From: Symbiodinium natans
Taxonomy: Eukaryota; Sar; Dinophyceae; Suessiales; Symbiodiniaceae
Direction of reading: 5' to 3'
NCBI GenBank assembly: GCA_905221605.1
Contig: CAJNDS010002446.1
Location: forward strand, 1,251,922 to 1,286,921
DNA length: 35,000 nucleotides
Both the position numbers and the translations under genes were made by a program. The notes under the pieces were generated by a model that did not search any database, was not told the DNA's origin, and worked only from the letters and a program-made list of their open reading frames with translations. The number at the start of each line of letters is the position of its first letter. Position 1 is the first letter of the stretch. Shown piece by piece: positions 8,401 through 17,228 of this stretch.

Positions 8401-11100
8401 ATGCCTTCTCCCAAACGATGGCTCCAGCCTTCCTCGGATGGTGGACAGAATGGTGGAGCTGGAAACGGTGCAGCTGAGTCTCTGGGTGAAAGGACGGTGC
8501 TGGAAGAGGTGATGCTTGGCGCTGAAGAACATCTGGAAGAAGCCTTGGTTGCAGAATACTCCAATGTGGGTATAAATCCCAATGTGGATATGGTTAGCAA
8601 TGCTGAAGCTGAAGGACGTGCTGTTTCTGTATCGCCAAAGCCTGGTGAAAAAAGGAGCTGGGACGCGACTGGTGGTATAGACCGTGAAATGGAGGTGACT
8701 GTTTTACGCGTGTTGCACAAACATGGGTATCAGCCGTCTACTTCGACTTCGGGCCGAATGATAGACCAAGGGTCTCAGACCAATCTGAGTGGAGAAGTGC
8801 TGCAAGCTGCCAGGAGGCCTCTGAACAAGATTAAAGGGGATCCCTCGGCGAGTTGCCTGGGTGGTGGAAGCGGTTACGAACAGAAGGGTGCGGCCAGCTT
8901 TGAAGCCGCGCCAACTGCTGAATATGCCATGGGGGAAGAGGAGATCTTACAGATGGAGGCTGAAAGGTTGCGCCAGTTGTCAGAAGAAGAGGATGAGATG
9001 CGTCAAGTCTCTGAAAGGGATGGTTTTCGGAAAGATGAGCATCTGATCGAAGCGTGCGATGGGACAACGTGGGAATGGCACTTCCACGAAGATGGGAGAC
9101 AATATTACTACTGCCTGGATACGCAGGAAAGCAAGTGGACGCTGCCGGATGTAGGGGAAAAGGTGAAAAGCAACAACGTGGTTGGGTCTCCTTCGGGCAA
9201 TGGGCTGGAAGTGGAGACTGAACTGGGTCCTTCATCGACTACACCGACACCTGAGTCTACGAAGGCAATCCAGGGTAGTGTAAATAGTGTAGGTGAAAAA
9301 GATTTTTCCTCTACTATCAGGGATAGCGGTCCTAGGGCTGGTGGTGACGCCCCGACCTCGGGTTCTCCTGATGAAGAGGGGATTTCTGGAAACCGAGCAG
9401 ACATCGCTGAAGCTCAACATCTGGATCGGGAAGAGATGGAGGCGCTTTCTGAGGGTGTGGCAGCGGTGGAATCGGTGGGTCCAGAAGAAAAAATGCCCAA
9501 TGTGGAGATCGGAATTGTGTCGGCTGCAGAAGAGCGAGTGGTGGATGTGGTGCCTGTCGTTCAGGAAGATGGCCCTGGAGATTTGGATGACGAAGGGAAA
9601 AAGTTGTGCATTACGACTGAGGAGGTCTCTTCGTTTGGTGCCGAGAATTCTGCCATTCAAAGGGAAAAGGAAACTTCTGAAACTGCTGGAGACACGGGTG
9701 ATCGGAAAGATGAGGCCTGGAGCGCCAATGAAGCGCGGGTCAGCGCGCCAGATAGTACCTGGAGTGCAGAAAAAGCACGGGTTGAGGCGCATATGGTGTC
9801 ACGTTCCGCGGATGACTGCAACAATGGGGCGCAGGTCTCTGTAGCAGCTGACGATGGAGGTTCACAGGTGGACGCACTGGTGCAGCCTGAAGTTAGCAGC
9901 GAGGAACGAAATGGCGAAGGCTACACCGGAGCCAATGAGGCAGCTGTGGTCAGCAACAGTGGTGATTCTCTTTTGGAAACCATGGAGCCAAAGGAGCCTG
10001 CGGTGGAAGAAAATGTGCCTACCGCGGATGACCAATCCAATAGCCCTGTAGTGGAAGAAAATTTGCCTGCTGCAGAAGGTTTGAAAAAGGACTCCAATGG
10101 TGGGTCCACTCCCAGGAAGGGAGAGGTGTTGCCATCTGAAAGCTCGCCGGAAGTCGACACCGAGCGAACTGTAACGGATGAGGCAAAGCCATTGGCTGGA
10201 AAAAAGGAAGATCCTGAGCCCTTGGAGCACAAGATGGATGATCTTGTGGGACTCACGTCGGAGCAGGACGAGCAGTGTGACCCAAAGGTGGAAATAAAGG
10301 ATGTGCCAGGAGCCGATGATACAGAGATGGTTTCTGGAGGGCATGCAAAGAGAGTGCCCCGAGCGGGAGCTTTGGAATCACCTGGGGAACATTGCTATCA
10401 GGAGGGAGATGAGATCATTGGTCTAGTGCGCTGCATCAATGGGTATGGAGCCTTTTTGGACCATGGTGATATGAATGTATTGGTTCCTGCAGAAGGGAAC
10501 AATGTACATCAGTTCAAATTTGGTGATACTGTCAATGGAACAGTGAAACGAGTGGAAGATGATGGTACCATAATCTTGGACACCTTTCTGGTTTTGGAAG
10601 AGGACGAGGAGGATTCCTCTTCAACGCTGCGCAAATGGAAAGACAGCGGCTGGGGTACATGGTGGACAGGCTCATGGCAGACTGGTCAATGGTACAAAGG
10701 TTCCGATGGTCAATGGGACTGGAAGTCGGAAGAACAGCAGTCTCGCGAGTGGTTTGCCGAGTCAAAAGCATCCTCTAAGGAACAAGAGGAGGCTGAGCAG
10801 AAACAGCTCTATGGAGAAAAGATCTATCGAAATCTCCTGGAAGATGAAACAATAGATAATGACTATGTGGGCAAAATCACTGGGATGTTGCTGAGTCGTC
10901 CAATGGACGTGATTATGGAGTGTATCGCAGATCATACATTCCTGAACGTTGAGGCTCGGAGCGCATACAACATCTTGCTAAGTGATGGTTGGAAGCCTGA
11001 GGAGACAGACAGTGCAGGTTCGGAAAAAAACAACCACTTTTTCCCGGAAGCAGTACCACAACGCGCTCTACGAACTGGCACGCAAGAAAAGAAGATTTAG
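8401..11100 (+). CDS. element ORF1: WW, S1-like and MLLE (PABC) domain protein, 899 aa
   Basis: The frame is open from a GTG at 8368; I chose the ATG at 8401, the first ATG of the frame, 55 nt after the primer-binding site. Domains by residue from that ATG: WW about 220-252 (W224, YYY block, W246, P249); a long acidic, probably disordered middle; S1/OB-like about 668-731 (GDEIIGLVRCINGYGAFLDH, then GDTVNGTVKRVEDDG); a W/G-rich stretch about 745-785; MLLE about 804-864 with the diagnostic KITGMLL at 825-831. Known: MLLE domains of poly(A)-binding protein and UBR5 bind PAM2 peptides; S1 domains bind RNA; WW domains bind proline motifs. Inferred: a cytoplasmic RNP protein standing where Gag would be. 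No Gag capsid or CCHC knuckle is seen. The end overlaps ORF2, +1 frame. Confidence 0.75.
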   Translation: MPSPKRWLQPSSDGGQNGGAGNGAAESLGERTVLEEVMLGAEEHLEEALVAEYSNVGINPNVDMVSNAEAEGRAVSVSPKPGEKRSWDATGGIDREMEVTVLRVLHKHGYQPSTSTSGRMIDQGSQTNLSGEVLQAARRPLNKIKGDPSASCLGGGSGYEQKGAASFEAAPTAEYAMGEEEILQMEAERLRQLSEEEDEMRQVSERDGFRKDEHLIEACDGTTWEWHFHEDGRQYYYCLDTQESKWTLPDVGEKVKSNNVVGSPSGNGLEVETELGPSSTTPTPESTKAIQGSVNSVGEKDFSSTIRDSGPRAGGDAPTSGSPDEEGISGNRADIAEAQHLDREEMEALSEGVAAVESVGPEEKMPNVEIGIVSAAEERVVDVVPVVQEDGPGDLDDEGKKLCITTEEVSSFGAENSAIQREKETSETAGDTGDRKDEAWSANEARVSAPDSTWSAEKARVEAHMVSRSADDCNNGAQVSVAADDGGSQVDALVQPEVSSEERNGEGYTGANEAAVVSNSGDSLLETMEPKEPAVEENVPTADDQSNSPVVEENLPAAEGLKKDSNGGSTPRKGEVLPSESSPEVDTERTVTDEAKPLAGKKEDPEPLEHKMDDLVGLTSEQDEQCDPKVEIKDVPGADDTEMVSGGHAKRVPRAGALESPGEHCYQEGDEIIGLVRCINGYGAFLDHGDMNVLVPAEGNNVHQFKFGDTVNGTVKRVEDDGTIILDTFLVLEEDEEDSSSTLRKWKDSGWGTWWTGSWQTGQWYKGSDGQWDWKSEEQQSREWFAESKASSKEQEEAEQKQLYGEKIYRNLLEDETIDNDYVGKITGMLLSRPMDVIMECIADHTFLNVEARSAYNILLSDGWKPEETDSAGSEKNNHFFPEAVPQRALRTGTQEKKI
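10982..11100 (+). other. ORF1/ORF2 overlap with possible +1 frame switch at an A7 run
   Basis: ORF2 lies +1 relative to ORF1 across 119 nt. A run of seven A (11024-11030) sits inside, followed by T5 at about 11039-11043. The overlap falls between two MLLE-type domains, so the natural reading is one polyprotein. Alternatives: true +1 (or -2) frameshifting, a single-base indel that broke the ORF, or an assembly error in A7. Confidence 0.6.
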
Positions 11101-14100
11101 TGGACCAGTCGTGGGTGAAACGGTGGCAATGTTGCTGAGCAAAGGGAAAGATGAGCTTTGGAACGAGCTGTGGTTGGATACCAAGCGGTTTCTGCAAGAG
11201 CTTGATGGTGCAATCGAGGAGATGAGTAAGAGGGAAAACAGGCCAATGGAAGCCTACATGGATCCTGATCAGTACAAAAAGGCTCACACGACTCCGAAGA
11301 CTGTGTCACCTGGATACAGCAAGCTGTGCAAGTTCTTCAATCAAGGGAGGTGTCGAAATGGAGATGGGTGTTCCTATGAACATCGTCGTTATGGTGAAGG
11401 GTGGCCTGAAGGAGAGCCAACTGAGCCAAAGAACAGCCAAAAAACTGGTGACGAGGATGGGGACATCGGTGGCCCTCCAACTGATGAAGGTACAGTGGAT
11501 GAGGTGCAGCAGGAGCGGGAGGATTCGGCCTTCCGTGCCCAGTACAACTATGGCAAAGGGACATCAAAAGGTGAGCCTACGCTGGGTGAAACGAAGAAAC
11601 GGCTGTGTCTGTATTACAATCAAGGTGGTTGTAAATATGGGACTGCGTGCAGGTATCTCCACGACGATGACATGGCATTGGAAGGGACTTGGGAGCCTGG
11701 CAAATCTTGGGACAATGCTTCCAGGAAGGCACTAAGGGACGCGGGGTTCCACCATTGCTGTTTCGACTACTATCTCAAAGGGAGATGTCGTGTGCGATTT
11801 GGCTGCAAGTATTCTCACGAAGAGATGTCTGAAGACCGGCTGACCCAGTTGAAGCATTTGGTGAATGTGGCAAACCATGTGTCATTTCAAAGGGGAAGGG
11901 GACTGGAGATTGCCGACAGGAACGCTTTTCAACCACCGGTAAGTGGGGGAGCAGAATCTTCGTCCTCCTCGGCACCAAAAGCGCTGCAAATGACCAATGT
12001 GTCACAAAAAGATGGTGAAAAGGGTATTCTGGATGAAGAAGAAGCTGATGAACAAAAGAATTCGGTGGCTGAGTCCACTGGTACTCTGCTTCAAGATCCA
12101 GAGGAGCCAATTGAAAATTGGATGGCTCGCAATAAACACCTTTGGGTGTATACCCCTCATGTAAGTGAGGTGATGATTACTCTTGGTGTGAACACCGTGT
12201 CGGACCTGCAGGAGTTCATCTTTGTGGAAGATCTGCTTGAAAAAGGGATCAACAAGGTGACAGCATGCAAAATCCTACGATTGGTGGGAGGCGTCCGATA
12301 TCGACCGGAGGGACCGGAAAAAGCAGTTCCTTCCGATGCATCTGTACGGGTACAACAATCTTCTGGAAGCAAGGAAGCTGGAAGAGAGGCGGTGAGAACC
12401 CTCACTCAGATGCGTGAAGCTGAAGGCTCCGGTGCAAAAACGATGCCGAGAGGCTCCTATCGGGAGCTTTTTGATAAGGTCAAGTACCGTGACGCTTGGA
12501 CGCTTGCGCAGAGGTCTCCACTGTGCGTACAGAAGCTGAAGTTGGTGGGAGTTGGAATGCCACCGGTGAACCCACCAACAAAAAAGTATCGGTCAATATC
12601 AAACCCTGTGAAAAGGGGAAGGCCCTTGCTGGACAAAAAACAGGTGCGACAGGTGCCACGCTCTCGTTCACAGCGACGAGCGCAACCGGCGGAAGTGGTG
12701 GAGAAACCAAAACCACTGGAACTGAAGCCTCGTGGTGGGTTGTCGTATCGGTTCAGCAGAGCGTGGGCAGATGTGGTGGACGATGATGATCAGGCGGAGG
12801 CTTTGGTTTCTTATGCCGCTTCCTCAAGCGATTCAAGCGAGGAAGAGACCAATGCTGTGCAACGCATGCGGGAAATCCTTTTGCAAGAAAGGGATTCACA
12901 GAGAACTGCGATTCGTGGCAATGTTCCGATGGGTGGTTCTTCCGGCCCCAATGACGGGCAGAAAAAATCGGTTCACCTTGGCGAAGAACGCGACAAAGCG
13001 TCGCGGGGGGAGACCCGCCAAGAAGTGACTTCTCAAGTTTTTTCGCTACCACAACCTTCTCGTCGAACTGAACAGTCTCAAAAAAGAGCAAGGGATGGCT
13101 CAGTTATAGTTGGTTCGCTGGCGGTGGGCTCCACGGATGAGGTTTTACCTGGGCAAGGTGTTGCTGGACAGGTGAATGTATCTGAAGGCGCTCAAGTTCT
13201 TCCTGGGCAAGAAGTGGCTGGACAGGAGACGGCGCTGGAAGGAGCAGTGCAAATTCCTGGCGAGGAGACTGACCAAAACGAAGGAGAAGGTGGGAGCAAT
13301 GAACTCCGTGGTGATGGTGCGAAGACATTGGATGTTCGTCCGGTGAAGAATGTTCCTCAGCAATTGCTGGTTAAAGGTCTTCTGAATCGGATTTATTGGA
13401 AGGTTGCTGTCGGCAAGTTGCCTGTGGGGCACAAGGACTATCAGAAGGGATCCAATAAAATGGATCGAAACTTGGTTATTAGCATGTCATCTGAAGGTGC
13501 AAGCGAACAGGATTTGAACCTGGCATTGGAAGATGATACTGATCAGAGAATGGATGATGGTGCATTGGTGGTCATGGCATATGACCCTGGTACACTGATT
13601 CAGTCGGCGACAACTATGTGGGTTATGCGTCGTGGGTTGGCAGATCGTGCTCTCTGGTCGGCAATAGCGACTGCGGCACAGAGAATATGTGCTGAAATGG
13701 TTCAAGTGGATGAACTGAATGCCCAGTTGAATACTGGGAGACTCCTTTTTGAAAGGAGAGATCAAGGACACTACGGTGATTTGCATCATTCGTTCCATGA
13801 AGATCCGTGCTTGCCGGTGGTGGGAAATTATCCTCTTTCGGTGATGGGTGCGCTGCTTTCTCCTGGCCTGGAAAAGGAATTCAGAAATACTGAAAAGTTT
13901 GGAACTGCTATGGAGGCAATAGCCTATGATTGGAGTCGCAGTCCAGGCATGGAAGTTCATGTGGAACTTATGGCAAGGGTAGCCAATCTGGTCGCTCCAT
14001 TCCTTAGACTAGGAGGCCAAGGGACAGTGGTGAATTCCGAATTTCTCTGGCAGCACGGGAGGGACCAAATGATGGAGTTCCTTCAGGCGGCGACCTGCGC

Positions 14101-16252
14101 TGATCAATTGGAGGTTCTCTGGAGAAGAATGGACGACGATGCTGATGAGGAAGTGGATCCTACAGGAATGGTGCTGGAGATCCCCGATCAACAAGATGCG
14201 GTACTAGATCAAGGGAACAATGAATCCCTTATTCCCATTGAAGATGCTGGAGGTGAGACACTTGGTGACACTGGAAGGGATGGCAAAGCGCCAGAAGTCT
14301 CTCCGGAAGAGGAGACATCCAGTGGGTCGTCAAGACTGGCGGGCACAAGGATTTTCTTGTGGTCAGTGTACTCTCGCGTTGCTTCCAATTTCTCTACGCA
14401 GGACCGCACTACTGGTAAGATCTTTGACAGCACAAAGGGGTATCCTGGTGAAGGACCAAACAATGGTGACAATCCTTCCTCTAAGAGGAACTTACCCTGG
14501 ATCTCTGAAGACTACCTCGACGAAGTGGTGTCAAAAAAGATGGAAAGGTCTTCAGATATGGATGGGTTGGATGGGTTTGTTCCGGGAAGTGAGGGATCGT
14601 TGGAAAAGGTAGAGGTGGAGAATGTTACTGCCTCTAAAATTCTTATGGCTCTTTGGAAAAAGGGATATAGAGCTGGGTATAGGAGGTTGTGTCGTTTGAA
14701 CGTATCTGGATGCAAGGTTGGAGCAATGAAGCATCCAATCAAAAGGGTGCAGAAGATCGGCACTAGGAAAGCCTTCATGAAGAAGTTCAATGTTTTTGGA
14801 TCGTCTCAGCGTGGCTCAGGAGCTGGCGGAAAACCAATCATGAAGGTGGTAGGACCAAGGCCAGGTTTTCCAGCTGTACTCCAAGCATCAAGTACTGATA
14901 GCACCTTGGGTGAAGGGAGCAGTTCTCAGGCACATGGCAATGTTCATGTAGAGCAGAATCGCCCTATGGACCGGTACGAGGCGGAGCGCTTGGAGAAGAG
15001 GAAGAAAGGCTTCTGCTATTGGTTCAGTAAGGGAAAAGATCGCTGCAAATTTGGTGAAGACTGCAAATTCATCCATTCAGAAGATGATGTGGTGCTGCAT
15101 TCGTATTGGTGCAAATACTATGTGGCGGGGAGACCCTGTTTCGCTGGAAAGAAGTGTGCGTTCTCGCATGATGCAACTGGTGTGAGGTGCATTCAGTTTG
15201 CTCAGTCTGGGAAGTGTCGTTATGGTGACAGGTGTGTTTTTGAGCATGGTGATCCGCTGAATGAACAGAGGCCAAGGTCTCCAAGGACGCCCCCAAGGGA
15301 TGGTCCAAGGAGAAGTTCTGGTGCAAAAGGTGGGGAAAAGGAGATCTCTCCTGAACAGTTCGATGATGGTGAGGAGTATTCCATGACTTATGACGATGAC
15401 ACCAAAATGTCGGAACTGTTGATGGAAGCGATTTCATTTCTGTCCAATGGCAAAACAGATTTGGCTCGAGCAGAGGCGGACCCATTGTTCAAACTCCTGA
15501 AGTTCAATGGAGATACTGACCAGATGGATAGAGAATGGGTTTCGTGGACCACCGATATGTTGTCCGTGCTGGAACTTCACGAAGTAGTGAAGTCGTATGA
15601 GGTTTCGCTCGAGGAGGTGGAAGAATGGGTCAATGACCTGAGGATATGGTTCGAGCGAGCCAACGTGGAAGAAGAAAAAGATCCCAAAAGGGGCAAGAAG
15701 AGGTCCCTAGAAAGGGAGTCCAGCAAGGATATTCCTGCCGAAAAGGAGGTGGTTGAGACTTCTGAGACGGAGGTTGCCGGTGAGGAGGAGGCAAAAAAGG
15801 TTAAAAACAAGAGGAAAACTGCAGTTATCGAAGATCCTTACACTCTCCTGGTTCCAAAGCCGAAGAAGATGCCGGCGACCATTGAGAAGAGTGGATCATC
15901 ATCCAATGCGGCGGTTTCTGCAGGGGAAAAAGCCTCGAAAATGCGCACAAAGTCAAACGTCGGTGGAAAGGCGAAGAAGAAGGAGAAAAGTCAGAGTCCC
16001 AAAAAGGGAGAAGTGGTGGTGGTGAAAGGTCCTGAGGAAAAGGATCGTCCTTCTGATGTGGATGCGCAAGCGTCTGCAGCTGTGAGTGCAGAGCTGGGTC
16101 AATCTTGCCAAGCGATTGAGGACGCAAAGAGAGAAGGATTGGTATCCTCAATTCAAAGGTGTGTGCAGGATCCTGTTCTTGCAGTTTCGGACCTGGAGTA
16201 TATTCTGCTGCAACTTCACCTCAGTATTGCAAACCATCGGAAGAAAAAGTGA
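10985..16252 (+). CDS. element ORF2: CCCH zinc-finger protein with second MLLE-like domain, about 1,755 aa
   Basis: The frame opens after a TAA at 10979-10981, with GTG at 10982 and ATG at 10985. Residues counted from 10982: MLLE-like about 23-82 (VGETVAMLLSKGKDELWNEL); CCCH fingers starting at about 116, 209 and 259; SAM-like helical domain about 378-437; short VLPGQ-VAGQ repeats about 725-750; a conserved-looking region of unknown family about 800-1070; a second CCCH cluster starting at about 1345, 1377 and 1403; a Lys/Glu-rich tail. Known: CCCH fingers of the Cx7-8Cx5Cx3H type bind AU-rich or other single-stranded RNA. The region holding pol in copia elements has no recognisable enzyme. 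It may be read as a fusion with ORF1 by a +1 shift, or separately. A host gene origin is possible. Confidence 0.75.
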   Translation: MVGSLRRQTVQVRKKTTTFSRKQYHNALYELARKKRRFSGPVVGETVAMLLSKGKDELWNELWLDTKRFLQELDGAIEEMSKRENRPMEAYMDPDQYKKAHTTPKTVSPGYSKLCKFFNQGRCRNGDGCSYEHRRYGEGWPEGEPTEPKNSQKTGDEDGDIGGPPTDEGTVDEVQQEREDSAFRAQYNYGKGTSKGEPTLGETKKRLCLYYNQGGCKYGTACRYLHDDDMALEGTWEPGKSWDNASRKALRDAGFHHCCFDYYLKGRCRVRFGCKYSHEEMSEDRLTQLKHLVNVANHVSFQRGRGLEIADRNAFQPPVSGGAESSSSSAPKALQMTNVSQKDGEKGILDEEEADEQKNSVAESTGTLLQDPEEPIENWMARNKHLWVYTPHVSEVMITLGVNTVSDLQEFIFVEDLLEKGINKVTACKILRLVGGVRYRPEGPEKAVPSDASVRVQQSSGSKEAGREAVRTLTQMREAEGSGAKTMPRGSYRELFDKVKYRDAWTLAQRSPLCVQKLKLVGVGMPPVNPPTKKYRSISNPVKRGRPLLDKKQVRQVPRSRSQRRAQPAEVVEKPKPLELKPRGGLSYRFSRAWADVVDDDDQAEALVSYAASSSDSSEEETNAVQRMREILLQERDSQRTAIRGNVPMGGSSGPNDGQKKSVHLGEERDKASRGETRQEVTSQVFSLPQPSRRTEQSQKRARDGSVIVGSLAVGSTDEVLPGQGVAGQVNVSEGAQVLPGQEVAGQETALEGAVQIPGEETDQNEGEGGSNELRGDGAKTLDVRPVKNVPQQLLVKGLLNRIYWKVAVGKLPVGHKDYQKGSNKMDRNLVISMSSEGASEQDLNLALEDDTDQRMDDGALVVMAYDPGTLIQSATTMWVMRRGLADRALWSAIATAAQRICAEMVQVDELNAQLNTGRLLFERRDQGHYGDLHHSFHEDPCLPVVGNYPLSVMGALLSPGLEKEFRNTEKFGTAMEAIAYDWSRSPGMEVHVELMARVANLVAPFLRLGGQGTVVNSEFLWQHGRDQMMEFLQAATCADQLEVLWRRMDDDADEEVDPTGMVLEIPDQQDAVLDQGNNESLIPIEDAGGETLGDTGRDGKAPEVSPEEETSSGSSRLAGTRIFLWSVYSRVASNFSTQDRTTGKIFDSTKGYPGEGPNNGDNPSSKRNLPWISEDYLDEVVSKKMERSSDMDGLDGFVPGSEGSLEKVEVENVTASKILMALWKKGYRAGYRRLCRLNVSGCKVGAMKHPIKRVQKIGTRKAFMKKFNVFGSSQRGSGAGGKPIMKVVGPRPGFPAVLQASSTDSTLGEGSSSQAHGNVHVEQNRPMDRYEAERLEKRKKGFCYWFSKGKDRCKFGEDCKFIHSEDDVVLHSYWCKYYVAGRPCFAGKKCAFSHDATGVRCIQFAQSGKCRYGDRCVFEHGDPLNEQRPRSPRTPPRDGPRRSSGAKGGEKEISPEQFDDGEEYSMTYDDDTKMSELLMEAISFLSNGKTDLARAEADPLFKLLKFNGDTDQMDREWVSWTTDMLSVLELHEVVKSYEVSLEEVEEWVNDLRIWFERANVEEEKDPKRGKKRSLERESSKDIPAEKEVVETSETEVAGEEEAKKVKNKRKTAVIEDPYTLLVPKPKKMPATIEKSGSSSNAAVSAGEKASKMRTKSNVGGKAKKKEKSQSPKKGEVVVVKGPEEKDRPSDVDAQASAAVSAELGQSCQAIEDAKREGLVSSIQRCVQDPVLAVSDLEYILLQLHLSIANHRKKK
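11327..11838 (+). other. first cluster of three CCCH zinc fingers (within ORF2)
   Basis: Finger 1: CKFFNQGRCRNGDGCSYEH. Finger 2: CLYYNQGGCKYGTACRYLH. Finger 3: CFDYYLKGRCRVRFGCKYSH. All three follow C-x7/8-C-x5-C-x3-H spacing as in Nab2/TTP/CPSF30-like RNA-binding proteins. Confidence 0.8.
15014..15257 (+). other. second cluster of three CCCH zinc fingers (within ORF2)
   Basis: Finger 4 begins CYWFSKGKDRCKFGEDC, finger 5 CKYYVAGRPCFAGKKC, finger 6 CIQFAQSGKCRYGDRC; each ends with FIH, FSH or FEH. They are packed with 10-13 residues between fingers, as in CPSF30-type arrays. Confidence 0.8.
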
Positions 16253-16595
16253 CTGGATGGTATGGATGAAGGGATGGTTTTTCTCTTTCTGGAGACAGGT
16301 GCGCTGGATCGGCCAATGTGCTGAAAATGTGGTGGTTACTATTAAGGGTATGGAAATCCCTGATAGTAGAAGTTAGTAGCTTTTCACGTAGCGAAGACCA
16401 CGGTTTGTGGTGAAGAAGGCCGAAGAGTCTTCAATGATAAGAGGATCAAAGTGGAAAAAAGATTCTCTATGGTTAGTGGATTCAGCCAATGTGCTATAAT
16501 TTCGTCCTGGTAGACGTAAAACCATATTGTGCATTTCAAGCAGCTGGCTGCTGCCCTAATGGCAGTTTTTGGCCAAAGATCTGCACCTCCAATGT

Positions 16596-16615
16596 GTCCT
16601 AGGAAATCCTAGGAC
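16596..16615. repeat. 20-nt perfect hairpin before the polypurine tract
   Basis: GTCCTAGG, AAAT, CCTAGGAC: 8-bp perfect arms with a 4-nt loop, overlapping the start of the purine tract. A role in RNA structure or packaging is only a guess. Confidence 0.5.
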
Positions 16616-16623
16616 AGGGGGAG
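16611..16623 (+). promoter_or_regulatory. putative polypurine tract
   Basis: AGGACAGGGGGAG lies immediately before the TG of the 3' LTR. It has one C; the last 8 nt are pure purine. Position and composition fit the plus-strand priming site of LTR elements. Confidence 0.6.
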
Positions 16624-16910
16624 TGCGGAGCTGCAACTGGTATTGTAGAAAAGAGTTAGTGTTGAGAGTTGGAAGGGTTAATGAACCCGGAAAACATGTT
16701 TGGCTCAAGATGGGCTTGAACAGAAAGCCACAAGTTCAAAAAGTAGTGCCTGGGTTCTTAGGGTTTGGTAAGGGTGTGGATTCCTTCCCCCTTTCCTTCC
16801 CCCCTGGGTTGCTCTTATCCGTGTTCTCGTTTGTTTCTTGGTTCGATCTGGGGAATATAGGTTCAGGGCGATTAGGGGAGTTGATTTCCTTCCTTGGTTG
16901 TCCCCCCGTA
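16624..16910 (+). repeat. 3' long terminal repeat (287 bp)
   Basis: Identical by eye to 8047-8333. It is preceded by a purine tract and followed directly by CCCTAAA repeats, so the element end is sharp. Polyadenylation and promoter sites are expected here by analogy with LTR elements but were not identified. Confidence 0.85.
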
Positions 16911-17140
16911 CCCTAAACCCTAAACCCTAAACCCTAAACCCTAAACCTAAACCAAACCCTAAACCCTAAAAACCCTAAACCCTAAACCCAAACCCTAAAC
17001 CCAAACCCTAAACCCTAAACCCTAAACCCTAAACCCTAAACCCAAACCCTAAACCCTAAACCCTAAACCCTAAACCCTAAACCCTAAACCCTAAACCCTA
17101 AACCCTAAACCCTAAACCCTGAACCCTAAACCCTAAACCC
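16911..17140 (-). repeat. telomere-type array (CCCTAAA)n, right of the LTR element
   Basis: The first third carries CCCAAA and AACCTAAA slips, the remainder is regular. It continues the orientation of the left array, as expected if the element split it. Confidence 0.95.
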
Positions 17141-17154
17141 ATCTCAAGCCGAGG

Positions 17155-17228
17155 GGTGCCGGCCTTCCGGCTTTGGGATCTCCACGTGCAGTGCGACCTG
17201 AACCTTCTCTTGGGAGGCCTCTCTTGGG
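17155..17228 (+). CDS. exon-like fragment
   Basis: Reads GVPAFRLWDLHVQCDLNLLL with GC-rich third positions. Confidence 0.35.

Larger units (their letters stand above)
16253..16623 (+). other. element 3' untranslated region
   Basis: No long ORF continues. It contains the hairpin and purine tract near its end. No pol-like fragment is present here. Confidence 0.5.
8047..16910 (+). mobile_element. LTR retrotransposon-like element, copia-type signals, no pol, inserted in telomeric repeat
   Basis: Seen: two direct repeats (8047-8333 and 16624-16910), each 287 bp and identical by eye, start TG and end TA. CCCTA lies immediately outside both ends (8042-8046 and 16911-16915), consistent with a 5-bp target duplication, although CCCTA is also part of the surrounding tandem repeat, so chance phase agreement is possible. 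A primer-binding site abuts the left repeat and a purine tract abuts the right one. Known: this order defines LTR retrotransposons. The interior encodes two long ORFs rich in RNA-binding modules. No aspartyl protease D[ST]G, integrase HHCC/DDE, or reverse transcriptase YxDD block could be found. Inferred: a non-autonomous element mobilised in trans, with recent insertion suggested by the identical repeats. Codon use is more A/T-ending than in the exon-like fragments around it. It could instead be a host gene captured between LTRs. Confidence 0.8.

Noticed and set aside
8046-8477. 143-aa ORF starting in the 5' LTR
   Set aside because: It crosses LTR, primer site and ORF1 in another frame; the 3' LTR copy runs into telomeric repeat.
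11906-11945. PAM2-like motif (ADRNAFQPP) in ORF2 that could bind the MLLE domains
   Set aside because: Spacing of the Leu and Ala to the FxP core does not fit the PAM2 consensus.
8401-16252. Reverse transcriptase, integrase or protease in the long ORFs
   Set aside because: No YxDD/FxDD block, HHCC, DDE or convincing D[ST]G motif was found by eye; YDPGT and MDGLDG resemble nothing in context.
8047-16910. Telomere-primed (HeT-A or Penelope-like) insertion, since the 3' end abuts CCCTAAA in the right polarity
   Set aside because: Two full LTRs, the abutting primer site and purine tract, and matching CCCTA flanks fit integrase-type LTR insertion better.
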